Positions 15,988 through 24,400 of a stretch of 64,000 bases of DNA are shown here, piece by piece. This DNA comes from JACPUW01 sp049115495 (lineage in GTDB: Bacteria > Bacteroidota > Bacteroidia > CAILMK01 > JACPUW01), in the NCBI GenBank assembly GCA_049115495.1, contig JAGDZV010000003.1, forward strand, positions 186,001 through 250,000, written 5' to 3'. Every line of letters begins with the position of its first letter. Positions within the stretch are counted from its first letter, which is position 1. A model generated the notes under the pieces. It was given only the letters and a program-made list of their open reading frames with translations. It ran no database searches and had not been told where the DNA came from. The position numbers and the translations under genes were made by a program.

Positions 15988-17244
15988 TTACTTGATTATG
16001 AGTTTGAAATTATCACTGATCAATGCGTTGATATCATCGTTATCAGATAATCTCACATTTAAGGTTAATTCTGTGTTTGACGAAAACGAAATATCTGTAA
16101 TGTCAGCAGTAGTAAGAGATCTTACAAAAAGCACTTTATAACCCGTAAAATTTCTGTTACTCACTTTTGAAGCGTTTATGTTTGAAATAGCAGAAACATC
16201 AGCAACCGAACCTTTAGGACTTTCAATATAATAACCAGGAAATCCACATACACTCCTCATTGCAGCTAGCAAGTTGAGTCTTTGTTCTTCACTTAGTTTT
16301 TTGTAGTAGCTGGCGCCATCATGTCCATCGTCAATTATGGCATCATGCAATGCTTGTCTTGAATATCTATTGTATTCAATTTCGTCAATAGGCGGACCAT
16401 AAACATTCCCTCCACCTTCTCCAGAACCTTTTGCGCCATGGCAAGCCTGTGCTCCGCAACTATTTTCAAATGCTTTTCTACCTTTTTTAGCATCCCCTTC
16501 AATAATCATTTTATGTTGATCAAGTAAAAAATAAGCCGGATCTAAAAAGGCTTTACTACCATTGTCAAAAACTACTTCTTGAGTTTCACCATTCCATTCA
16601 TATAATGGTACAGCTCTACCGCCCGAGCTATTACTATTTCGTTTTAACCAGAAGTTTCCTTCATCATACGTGTAATTACCATCACTAATTGTCATGTCAA
16701 TTGCTTTTGCCACAGGAGCCGAATATGCTGTTCCCCATTTCCAAGCATCGCCGTTTACGTTCGATTTATTGAAAAAGCTAATCGTTAAGTTATCAGTATT
16801 CCCTTGAGAAGTCCAGCCAGTATCACTAAAGGGCTTTAGTTCATCTTCTCTCCCATTAAAGTATAAGTTTTCATTTCTTGCATTTGCCGTTTTATCATTC
16901 CACTCAGCAAGTATAAATATGTGGTCATTATTATATGAGGCCTTAAGTTTCAAAGCTGGATTAAAACTTCCGGCGCCATCATACATTCCTGTCATATTTA
17001 GGTATCCATCTTCATACAAGTTGCCCTTTTCAACGGTATTAAAGGGCACCAAAACATAGTCAACGGTATCCCAATGTTTTGAATTTGCATTATCAATATT
17101 TCTATCAGTAAATACTGCCGAAAGATCATTGGTTTGAGTAGAAACATGAGGAACCCACGGTTTTCTTACATTCTCCCAAACGCAGCCAGAAAGCAGCAAA
17201 GTGGCAAATACACCAATACCTGCAAGTTTTATTTTTGAGTTCAT
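15988..17244 (-). CDS. Ethylbenzene-dehydrogenase-type heme domain plus CX4CH cytochrome lipoprotein
   Basis: This lipoprotein (about 418 residues from ATG 17244) has a lipobox at 'LLLSGC'. A domain follows that resembles the heme-binding gamma-subunit family of ethylbenzene dehydrogenase and DMSO reductase type II (residues about 50-250; KASYNNDHIFILAEWNDKT). A cytochrome-like segment with 'NSCGAQACHG' (CX4CH) and a short C-terminal beta domain complete it. The open frame extends back to 17292, but that extension runs through the terminator of the upstream gene and lacks a signal peptide, so the later start is chosen. A protein with two possible heme types suggests electron passage between carriers in the periplasm. 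Confidence 0.75.
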   Translation of the reverse strand: MNSKIKLAGIGVFATLLLSGCVWENVRKPWVPHVSTQTNDLSAVFTDRNIDNANSKHWDTVDYVLVPFNTVEKGNLYEDGYLNMTGMYDGAGSFNPALKLKASYNNDHIFILAEWNDKTANARNENLYFNGREDELKPFSDTGWTSQGNTDNLTISFFNKSNVNGDAWKWGTAYSAPVAKAIDMTISDGNYTYDEGNFWLKRNSNSSGGRAVPLYEWNGETQEVVFDNGSKAFLDPAYFLLDQHKMIIEGDAKKGRKAFENSCGAQACHGAKGSGEGGGNVYGPPIDEIEYNRYSRQALHDAIIDDGHDGASYYKKLSEEQRLNLLAAMRSVCGFPGYYIESPKGSVADVSAISNINASKVSNRNFTGYKVLFVRSLTTADITDISFSSNTELTLNVRLSDNDDINALISDNFKLIIK

Positions 17245-17259
17245 TAATTCGTGGATTAA

Positions 17260-17296
17260 GAAGAAAAAAAAACCGCGAGACATTGGTCTCACGGTT
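17260..17296 (-). terminator. Rho-independent terminator/attenuator inside the redox operon
   Basis: On the minus strand an 11-base-pair stem (arms 17286-17296 and 17271-17281, one G-U pair) with a four-base loop is followed by a T-rich tract (17270 down to 17262). It lies 16 bases after the stop of the CarboxypepD/YceI lipoprotein gene and before the ATG of the cytochrome gene. It would reduce read-through, so the first gene may be expressed more strongly than the six behind it. Confidence 0.8.
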
Positions 17297-17311
17297 TCGA
17301 ATATTTAATGC

Positions 17312-18352
17312 CTATAATTTTTTGGTCCATTGAATACCGAGGTCTACGGTAACAATTTCATCTAATAGGTGACCTGATTCTGCACCATGATCTGCTTTAG
17401 GCGCAAAGTCAAAGAATCCTTCAAAACTTGAGAACTGTGTAGGGTCTCCGCTTCTACTTTCGGCTTCAAATCCTTCAATGTATTTGAAATACATTTTCAC
17501 TTCACTTGTTTGTCCTCTGAATAAAATATCGCAAGTGGCCATAAAACCATCGCCGTATGCCATTACTGATTTTGATGTTAAACGTGCATAGCCACTACCG
17601 GTATGATCTTCGGTTGTAGCAGCATCTTCTCTATAATAGCCACTTCCATCTGTAAGCGTATCTGCTTCTCTTGGTTCCACACCAAATGTTCCCATTAAGC
17701 ATCCGTTAATATCATCTCTACCATGTCCGTTAGGTGCCAATGTAGGCGATCCGGTTTCTACTGATGGTAAATACACCCACGCATCAATAACAGTATTTGC
17801 TGGGGCTGCTTCGTCAAATTTAAAAGCGTCGAATCCTACTTCACCAAATAAACCTTTAAATGAGGCATTTTCGGCATCATAGTCAAATTCAAAATTTACA
17901 TTGGTGTGAGTGTTGTCAAATACCCAACCATCTTCCATATCTACAATTGCGTTGCCATTTTCAACATTACCAATAAGCTCTAAGTCTTGGGTTACGGTGC
18001 TTCCATCAAATTCTACGTCAACATCTGCTCCTGTAGTAAAGTTAAAACTTGGACGCTTATTTGCATTATTCTGATTAGCACTATTGTATTTAGCACTTAG
18101 GTAATAAGTACCAGCAGTTAATCCTGCAAAAGAAAATGCGCCATTTGTACCCGCAACTGAACTAAAAACCACATTAGCGGCATTTGGTTCTGTACTTAAA
18201 TAAACAATTGCTCCATTTGCAATATCACCAGTGTTAAGTTTTACAACACCTGCTATTGAGTCAGAATCGTAGTCAACTTCAGTTGAACATTGAGTTAAGC
18301 CAACTATTCCAATAAGGGCTAGTACAGGCATAAAAATTTTAAAGAGTTTCAT
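17312..18352 (-). CDS. Lipoprotein with carboxypeptidase-regulatory-like and YceI-like domains
   Basis: The 346-residue lipoprotein (lipobox LTQC, about Cys22) has an N-terminal beta-sandwich of the carboxypeptidase-regulatory type (IAGVVKLNTGDIANGAIVYL through GTYYLSAKY). A YceI-like barrel starts near residue 145 (TNVNFEFDYDAENASFKG; later WVYLPSVETGSP and NGCLMGTFGVE). It is the first gene of a seven-gene minus-strand operon and the closest to the dyad-rich control region. A hairpin terminator directly behind it may set its level apart from the rest. The role is probably binding a lipid or quinone-like ligand at the membrane surface. The ligand is unknown. Confidence 0.7.
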   Translation of the reverse strand: MKLFKIFMPVLALIGIVGLTQCSTEVDYDSDSIAGVVKLNTGDIANGAIVYLSTEPNAANVVFSSVAGTNGAFSFAGLTAGTYYLSAKYNSANQNNANKRPSFNFTTGADVDVEFDGSTVTQDLELIGNVENGNAIVDMEDGWVFDNTHTNVNFEFDYDAENASFKGLFGEVGFDAFKFDEAAPANTVIDAWVYLPSVETGSPTLAPNGHGRDDINGCLMGTFGVEPREADTLTDGSGYYREDAATTEDHTGSGYARLTSKSVMAYGDGFMATCDILFRGQTSEVKMYFKYIEGFEAESRSGDPTQFSSFEGFFDFAPKADHGAESGHLLDEIVTVDLGIQWTKKL

Positions 18353-18401
18353 GAGTTTTGTTTTTGAAATTTAATAAGTTGATTCGGTCTAAAATCGTGA
18401 A

Positions 18402-18409
18402 CAAACCTA
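18402..18409 (-). promoter_or_regulatory. -7 promoter element of the redox operon
   Basis: TAGGTTTG on the minus strand fits the Bacteroidota consensus TAnnTTTG. A TTG at 18430-18428 lies 18 bases upstream and could be the -33 box. The expected start of transcription is near 18397, giving a leader of about 45 bases. One CRP/FNR-type dyad falls in the spacer and a second is centred about 42 bases upstream of the start. Confidence 0.5.
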
Positions 18410-18413
18410 CTAA

Positions 18414-18429
18414 TGTGACTTGTGTCACA
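18414..18429. promoter_or_regulatory. CRP/FNR-type dyad 1
   Basis: TGTGAC-TTGT-GTCACA is a perfect 16-base inverted repeat and has the classic TGTGA-N6-TCACA form of CRP-superfamily sites. It lies between the presumed -33 and -7 elements of the redox operon, where binding would more likely block than activate that promoter. Confidence 0.55.
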
Positions 18430-18432
18430 ACG

Positions 18433-18446
18433 ATGACCACGGTCAT
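18433..18446. promoter_or_regulatory. CRP/FNR-type dyad 2
   Basis: ATGAC-CACG-GTCAT is a perfect 14-base dyad with the same TGAC-N4-GTCA core as its neighbours. Its centre is 18 bases from dyad 1 and about 42 bases upstream of the predicted start of the redox operon. That is the class II activator position for CRP/FNR proteins. Confidence 0.6.
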
Positions 18447-18519
18447 GTTTAAATGATAATTATATTATTTTTTCTCAACTTTCTTCTATTATATAAAAGT
18501 CATTTAAACCACATTAAAG

Positions 18520-18533
18520 ATGACCTACGTCAT
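18520..18533. promoter_or_regulatory. CRP/FNR-type dyad 3
   Basis: ATGAC-CTAC-GTCAT is a perfect 14-base dyad in the middle of the spacer, remote from both predicted promoters. It shares the TGAC-N4-GTCA core with dyads 1 and 2. Confidence 0.55.
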
Positions 18534-18641
18534 GATTTTAAAATATTTTTAAAACAAATGAGCGTTTTAATGTTGATGCCTGTTGCACTATAATTACTAA
18601 TGTTAAATATTATAAAAAATCATGAAATCAAATTTGGCAAA

Positions 18642-18655
18642 ATGATGTAGGTCAT
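18642..18655. promoter_or_regulatory. CRP/FNR-type dyad 4, ferritin side
   Basis: ATGAT-GTAG-GTCAT has one departure from perfect symmetry. It is centred about 58 bases upstream of the predicted ferritin transcription start, close to a class I activator position. This suggests that the same regulator may act on ferritin. Confidence 0.5.
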
Positions 18656-18692
18656 CTTTTAATTTAGAATGGTTATAAACTTACTTCAGCGC

Positions 18693-18700
18693 TACCTTTG
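18693..18700 (+). promoter_or_regulatory. -7 promoter element of ferritin
   Basis: TACCTTTG matches TAnnTTTG and stands 20 bases before the ferritin ATG, giving a leader of about 13 bases. No clear -33 TTG is present at the expected distance, which would fit dependence on an activator. Confidence 0.5.
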
Positions 18701-18720
18701 TCCCAAAGAATAACACAGAT

Positions 18721-19227
18721 ATGATTAACGAAAAAGTACTAGTACTATTAAATGATCAAATAGAATTAGAAGCATTTTCATCTTTTCAATATTTGAGCAT
18801 GTATGCTTGGTTAGAAAACGAAGGTTATCCAGGTGCTGCACAGTTTATGAAAAGGCAGGCCGATGAAGAGATGATGCATATGAAGAAAATATTCGATTAT
18901 GTAATAGAAGCTGGTGGCAGAGCCATTTCACCATCAATTAAAAAACCTCAAGAAGAGTTTGATTCATTTAAAGATGTTTTTGAAACGGCACTGGGCCATG
19001 AGAGAAAAGTAACAGAAGCCATTCACAATATTGTATTTGAGAGCCAAACCACTAAAGATTTTACAACTTTCAACTTTATGCAGTGGTATGTAGCTGAGCA
19101 ACTTGAAGAAGAAAGCCTTTTTAATACGATTTTGGATAAAATAAAACTACTTGACAAAGCAGGAAGCACTTTCTACCATTTAGATATTGAGTTAGAAACC
19201 ATGACCGGCGAAGAACCTGCAGTGTAG
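18721..19227 (+). CDS. ftnA: Ferritin (iron storage)
   Basis: The 168-residue protein is a standard bacterial ferritin. It is a four-helix bundle with ferroxidase ligands in 'NDQIELEAFSSFQYLSMYAW', 'ADEEMMHMKKIFDY' and the later 'FMQWYVAEQLEEE' helix. It stores iron as a 24-mer in the cytoplasm and detoxifies Fe(II). It is divergent from the redox operon across a spacer with four CRP/FNR-type dyads, so expression tied to oxygen or nitrogen-oxide supply is possible. The ATG at 18721 gives the canonical N-terminus (the INEKVLVLLNDQI region). No terminator was seen before the next gene. Confidence 0.95.
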   Translation: MINEKVLVLLNDQIELEAFSSFQYLSMYAWLENEGYPGAAQFMKRQADEEMMHMKKIFDYVIEAGGRAISPSIKKPQEEFDSFKDVFETALGHERKVTEAIHNIVFESQTTKDFTTFNFMQWYVAEQLEEESLFNTILDKIKLLDKAGSTFYHLDIELETMTGEEPAV

Positions 19228-19280
19228 GTGCAACCTTTCTGGCCATTTTCTGTATTTGTGCATGTAATTAACTGATTTTT

Positions 19281-21245
19281 ATGAAACGAGCTACTTTACT
19301 ATCATTTTTGGGCCTATTCCTGGGCTCTTATTCATTTGGTCAAATAGTTTTGACTGACGATGACCTTCCTGAACGAGATAAGGTTTATAACATTAATAGA
19401 GTTTTGGATACCGGATGGTGGACCAATATTGCTGATACTGTAATTTTTGGACAGCCTGGAGCAAATCAAAAATATGATTTTACCAATATAAAAACACTTG
19501 GTTTTGAACCTAGAGTATACGGTTTTGGCGATGCTGCAAATTTTGATTTTGCCAATGAACACCCCAATGCAAACTGGGCAAATACCAACGAAGTATTTAC
19601 CAACCAGTATCGTGATCCTATAACATTTACTTCCAACGATTTCCCAGAAGTAGGCGACACTTTTGAATATACAGCGGTAAAGCCAAATGATGTAAACATG
19701 GGAAACATTGGATGGTATTTAGATTTGGAAGGAGGCGCTAACCAACGTTTATTTTTCGAAGTGTTTGAAATGTTCGACGATTCAGCAGGAAATACGATAA
19801 CCTATGTTGATCCAACTACTACAGTTTGGGGCAGCGATTTTGTTGATGCTGACGCTGCAAAGGTAGAATTGGTTGAAACCTTAGGCAACGACACCGTAGT
19901 TAACATTATGGGATTTTACAAAGAAGATAACGGTGATTTTGTTCAACATGGAATTGGCGCCTATGTAGATAAAGGTTATTTACTTACGCAAAACCCTTCA
20001 AAGTCATATGCTATTGAAGATGCAAAGGTTACACCAGCACATAGGGTACATACCACTAAAGTAGATTGGAACAACAACTTTCAACAACAAACAACTTGGG
20101 GTGCTTCGTTTACTGAAGGCATGTTTACTTTAAATCATCGTGAAATTAATACCACTGTTGATCAAAACATGGGTTATGGTACCATGTATATGCCAAACAA
20201 TGATTCTTTTGAATTTATGCAAGTAATGCGTTACACATTTAATGCATCAATTGATTCAATACAAATGGCTGGTAACCTTATTCAGGTACTACTAGATACA
20301 TCAAGTATGTTTGAGATGCTTTACTATGCCAAAGGATATGGTGAACCAATCGTAAAAATGGAAATAGATACGGCAAGTAGGTTAGTTTTATCATGCCAAT
20401 ATCTTGATGTAGAAAACATTGCAGGAATTAGCCCTCTCAAAACAGACACCGCACAAGTTTTGTATGGTTTTTACAAAAGAGAAGAAGGTGCATTGTCGCT
20501 TACAGGCTTAACTGCTGTTTTAGACTTAGGTTCAGCATTCGGAGATGGCGCTAGTGGCGAAAAAGACACGCTGCATGCAGCTTTTGAGAAACCACAAACT
20601 ATTATTTCAACTGATATGGTTTACGGGTTTGGCTTCTCAGATACGATAACGTATAGCCTTGAGTTTGACATTCCAGAACCAGCAGGAGCATCTGTAGAAA
20701 TTAAGGTTACAGAAGTGAGATCACTTGGTGTTGACGGAAATGGCATTCTTTTAATGAATGGTGATTCTGCATCAGTTATTAGAGTAAACACAGTTAAGAA
20801 AGAAACAACAGAAACTACAATTAAACTCTTTGGATTCCCTTTTCAATCCTTTTCTGAAGACGATTGGTCTTATGAATTGGCATATTGGGGTGTTGATGCT
20901 CAAATGCCTTTAGTTAGAGCAGTTTTTGATACATCTGATTATGCTTACGCCTACGAATGTGAGTTTTTGGAGGGTCCATTTGTTTATGTTGGTAAAGATG
21001 AAACTCCATTAGCAAAATCATTTGACGCCTTCCCTAACCCAACTACAGGTACGATACAAATAAGTGGTATTTCAGAAAATGCCAATATTCAAGTATTTGA
21101 TCTAAATGGCAAGATGATTATTAGCAACAATGCCTCATTTAATGCTACTTTAGATATGTCAGCATTTGAAAAAGGCATGTATTTGTTAAAAGTTGTTGAC
21201 TCTGACAAAAACTCAATACTTACAAAAAGAATTGTAAAGGAGTAG
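19281..21245 (+). CDS. Secreted T9SS cargo protein, function unknown
   Basis: The 654-residue protein has a signal peptide (ends near SYSFGQ, residue 21), a long beta-rich body with no catalytic motif that I recognise, and a C-terminal type A sorting domain from about residue 578. That domain runs through FPNPTTGTIQISGI and NIQVFDLNGKMI to 'MYLLKVVDSDKNSILTKRIVKE'. It should pass the outer membrane through the type IX system and be anchored to or released from the surface. It stands alone between ferritin and the alpha-2-macroglobulin gene, with a strong terminator behind it. Confidence 0.8.
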   Translation: MKRATLLSFLGLFLGSYSFGQIVLTDDDLPERDKVYNINRVLDTGWWTNIADTVIFGQPGANQKYDFTNIKTLGFEPRVYGFGDAANFDFANEHPNANWANTNEVFTNQYRDPITFTSNDFPEVGDTFEYTAVKPNDVNMGNIGWYLDLEGGANQRLFFEVFEMFDDSAGNTITYVDPTTTVWGSDFVDADAAKVELVETLGNDTVVNIMGFYKEDNGDFVQHGIGAYVDKGYLLTQNPSKSYAIEDAKVTPAHRVHTTKVDWNNNFQQQTTWGASFTEGMFTLNHREINTTVDQNMGYGTMYMPNNDSFEFMQVMRYTFNASIDSIQMAGNLIQVLLDTSSMFEMLYYAKGYGEPIVKMEIDTASRLVLSCQYLDVENIAGISPLKTDTAQVLYGFYKREEGALSLTGLTAVLDLGSAFGDGASGEKDTLHAAFEKPQTIISTDMVYGFGFSDTITYSLEFDIPEPAGASVEIKVTEVRSLGVDGNGILLMNGDSASVIRVNTVKKETTETTIKLFGFPFQSFSEDDWSYELAYWGVDAQMPLVRAVFDTSDYAYAYECEFLEGPFVYVGKDETPLAKSFDAFPNPTTGTIQISGISENANIQVFDLNGKMIISNNASFNATLDMSAFEKGMYLLKVVDSDKNSILTKRIVKE

Positions 21246-21271
21246 TATTACTCATTTTCTTATGATTTAAG

Positions 21272-21304
21272 GAGCCGTCTCAATTGAATTGAGACGGCTC
21301 TTTT
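21272..21304 (+). terminator. Rho-independent terminator after the T9SS cargo gene
   Basis: A perfect stem of at least 12 base pairs (GAGCCGTCTCAA with its complement at 21289-21300), a five-base loop and a following T4 run lie 27 bases after the stop codon. Confidence 0.9.
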
Positions 21305-21354
21305 CATTTAAATGTCAATTTAGTAAGCCATACTTTTTTAGTGTTAAAGTAAGT

Positions 21355-21362
21355 TACCTTTG
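21355..21362 (+). promoter_or_regulatory. -7 promoter element of the alpha-2-macroglobulin gene
   Basis: TACCTTTG matches TAnnTTTG, placed 41 bases before the ATG. It is identical to the element in front of ferritin. No convincing -33 TTG was found. Confidence 0.4.
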
Positions 21363-21403
21363 ATGACAGTCGAAAATCAACAACCTAAACATCTTTTCAA
21401 ATT

Positions 21404-24400
21404 ATGGCTTTATCTGGCTTTTTGGCAAAAATTGGAATTACCAAGCTTGCCATAGGTGCTGTAGTAATTGCTTCTGCAGCCACATTAATTATTACAAATC
21501 CATTCTCTAAAGCAAGTGCAAGTGGCAGTGCACCTGAAATTGATCCTGCCTACAGTAATTATATTCAAGCTTTTACATCAGGGGTAATTTCAACACAGTC
21601 TAAAATTAAAATCAGTTTTGACAAACCAATTATTGATTCATTCTTATATGAAACAGAAGCAATTGATGGCCTTTTTGATTTTAGTCCGTCAATAAATGGT
21701 ACAGCTTTTTGGATTAGTGAAAACACTATTGAATTTAGACCAGAAGAGCCTATGCCTTTTGGAAAAGAATATTTGGCAACATTTAATCTTGAAGCGGTTG
21801 TTGACAACGTAAAAAAAGGTTTTGAAGATTTTGAATTCGGTTTTAAAACCCTTGACCTTAATGTTGAGCTGGATATTTTAGGTCTTTCTTTTATAGACAA
21901 AAACGATGGTTCAACTGAGCAGATTATAAAAGGTTACTTAAACAGTAGCGATGGAATTGATAGCACGCAACTTGTTAGCATGTTTTCTGCAACACAAAAC
22001 AATCAGAAACTTGCCATTGATTGGAAACATGAAAATGATCAAAGAAGGCACGAGTTCGTAATACGAAAAGTACAAAGAGCCAAAAAGAAAAGCTCGGTTT
22101 TAATCAACTACGATATTGAGTATAACAATGCTCAAGTTGAAGGTAAAGAAGCAGTAGAAATTCCGGCAGAAGGTGTTTTTGTTTTTCTAAGCGGTAAGGT
22201 AATTCATAGCCCAGACCAATACGTTAGTGTAAGATTTTCTGATCCAATTGATGAGAATCAGAACTTAAACGGACTTGTTCAACTTGGCGATATTGATTTT
22301 GATTATGAAGTAAATAATAATGAGCTAAGGCTTTTTCCTACTACCAGGCAAATTGGCCAACTTGATGTAAGAATAAATAGCGCAATAAAAAGTGTAAATA
22401 ACGACGTATTAGAACAAGATTTCACCTTCACAGCTGTTTTTGAACAGATTAAACCTGATGTACGCTGGGCTGATGAAGGTAATATTATATCAAGTTCAAA
22501 CGGTGTGTATTTGGCATTTGAAGCTGTAGGCTTAAAAGAAGTTGATGTTGAAGTTGTGAAAGTTTATCAAAACAACATTGTTCAGTTTTTTCAAAACAAT
22601 CAATTGAGTGGCGATAATGAAATGAAACGAGTGGGCCGACCTGTACTTAGAAAAACGGTTTCACTACAAAACGCCGGAGTAGCCAATTTATTGAAATGGA
22701 ACAGGTTCAATATAGATCTAAATGAATTAACGAAAAAAGAACCTGGGGCCATATACAATGTACATGTTAGCTTTAGAATGCACCAAGCCGCCTATGCATG
22801 CGAAGGAGATACAATTAAAGAAATTGACTGGCCAGAAAATGATTGGGATGATCCAAGCAGTTACTATAATTATGGATATAGTTATTACCGATACGGTTAT
22901 TCATATCGAGAAAGAGATAACCCATGCCATGTCTCTTATTATTTGTATCACGGACGCGGAATAGAAAAAAATGTATTGGCTAGTGATATTGGTGTTATTG
23001 CGAAACGCGGAAAAAACAACAAGGTAGACTTTGCCATTACGCAGCTCTCTACTGCAAACCCAATAAGTGGGGCAAGCATTAAAGTTTATAATTTACAGCA
23101 ACAAGAAATTGAAACACTCACAACCAATGCAGAAGGATTTGCCGACCTAACAACAGATCAAGTACCTTTTATGGCGGCTGTTAGTAGCGGTAAACAAATG
23201 AACTACATAAGGCTTGACAATTCTTCGGCCCTTTCTATGAGTCATTTTAATACTTCAGGTGCCGAAACCAAGAACGGGTTTAAAGGATTTATTTATGGTG
23301 AACGCGGTGTTTGGCGTCCAGGAGATTCAATTTTTGTAACCTTTATTCTTCAAGATGAAAATAAGCTTTTACCTGAAGGGCATCCCATAGTTTTTGAATT
23401 AGAAGATCCAAGAGGTAAAACTCAAGTAAGACAAGTGAAAAATGGCTACGAAAGCCATATGTATGCTTTCAGAACTAAAACTGAAGTGAACGCGCCTACA
23501 GGCATGTGGTTAGCAAAAGTTAGTGTTGGTGATAATGTTTTTACAAAATCAATTCCGGTTGAAACCATTAAACCAAATAGGTTAAAGATTAACATTGACC
23601 TTGATAAAGAATCAGTTACAGCAAACGATCCTTATGTGCGTGGAACATTGAATGCAAAATGGCTACATGGGGCCAAAGCCAAAAATATGGATGCAAAAAT
23701 TGAAGCCACATTGGTACCTGTTACTACGAGTTTTGAAGGTTACGAAAATTATGATTTTGATGATGATGCCAGAAGTTTTGAAACTGAAAGCCGAGAAATT
23801 TATAATGGAAAACTTGACCATGACGGCAATGCTTTAGTAAGTGCAGATCTAAAACCAGATAGCTACGCACCCGGAAAAGTTGTTGCAAAGCTCAAAACAA
23901 CAGTTACAGAGCATTCGGGATACAGCAGCATTGATATGTTTGATGTTCCTTATTACCCGTATAACAACTTTGTAGGGGTTAAAATTCCTAGTGGAAGATA
24001 TGGATGGTTACAAACTGACACAACTCATAACCTTGATTTAGTTTTGGTTGACACCGAAGGAAAACCAGTTTCAGGTTCAAGAAACGTAACTGTAGAACTT
24101 TACAAACTAAACTTTAGATGGTGGTGGGATCGTAGTTCTGATTATTTAAGTAACTACGTTTATAGCTCTTACAGAAGACCGGTAAAATCAGGCTCAGCCA
24201 CTGTAACCAATGGTAAAGGAAAATACTCTTTAAACCTTGCAAGGCCCACTTGGGGAAGACACTATCTTAAAATAACCGACCCTATTACTGGTCATTCAAC
24301 AGGTAAAGTTATATATATATCATGGCCTTGGTGGGCAGGTAGCAGTGATGAAATGGCTGGGGTTAGTGTTTTAGAATTTAAGGCTGATAAAGAAGATTAC

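Noticed and set aside
17245..17292. Upstream start for the cytochrome lipoprotein
   Set aside because: The extra 16 codons are the terminator hairpin of the preceding gene, and the signal peptide begins only at 17244.
18452..18470. Fur-box-like AT-rich stretch (GATAAT/ATTAT) before ferritin
   Set aside because: It matches the Fur consensus only in parts, and the surrounding DNA is so AT-rich that such matches have no weight.
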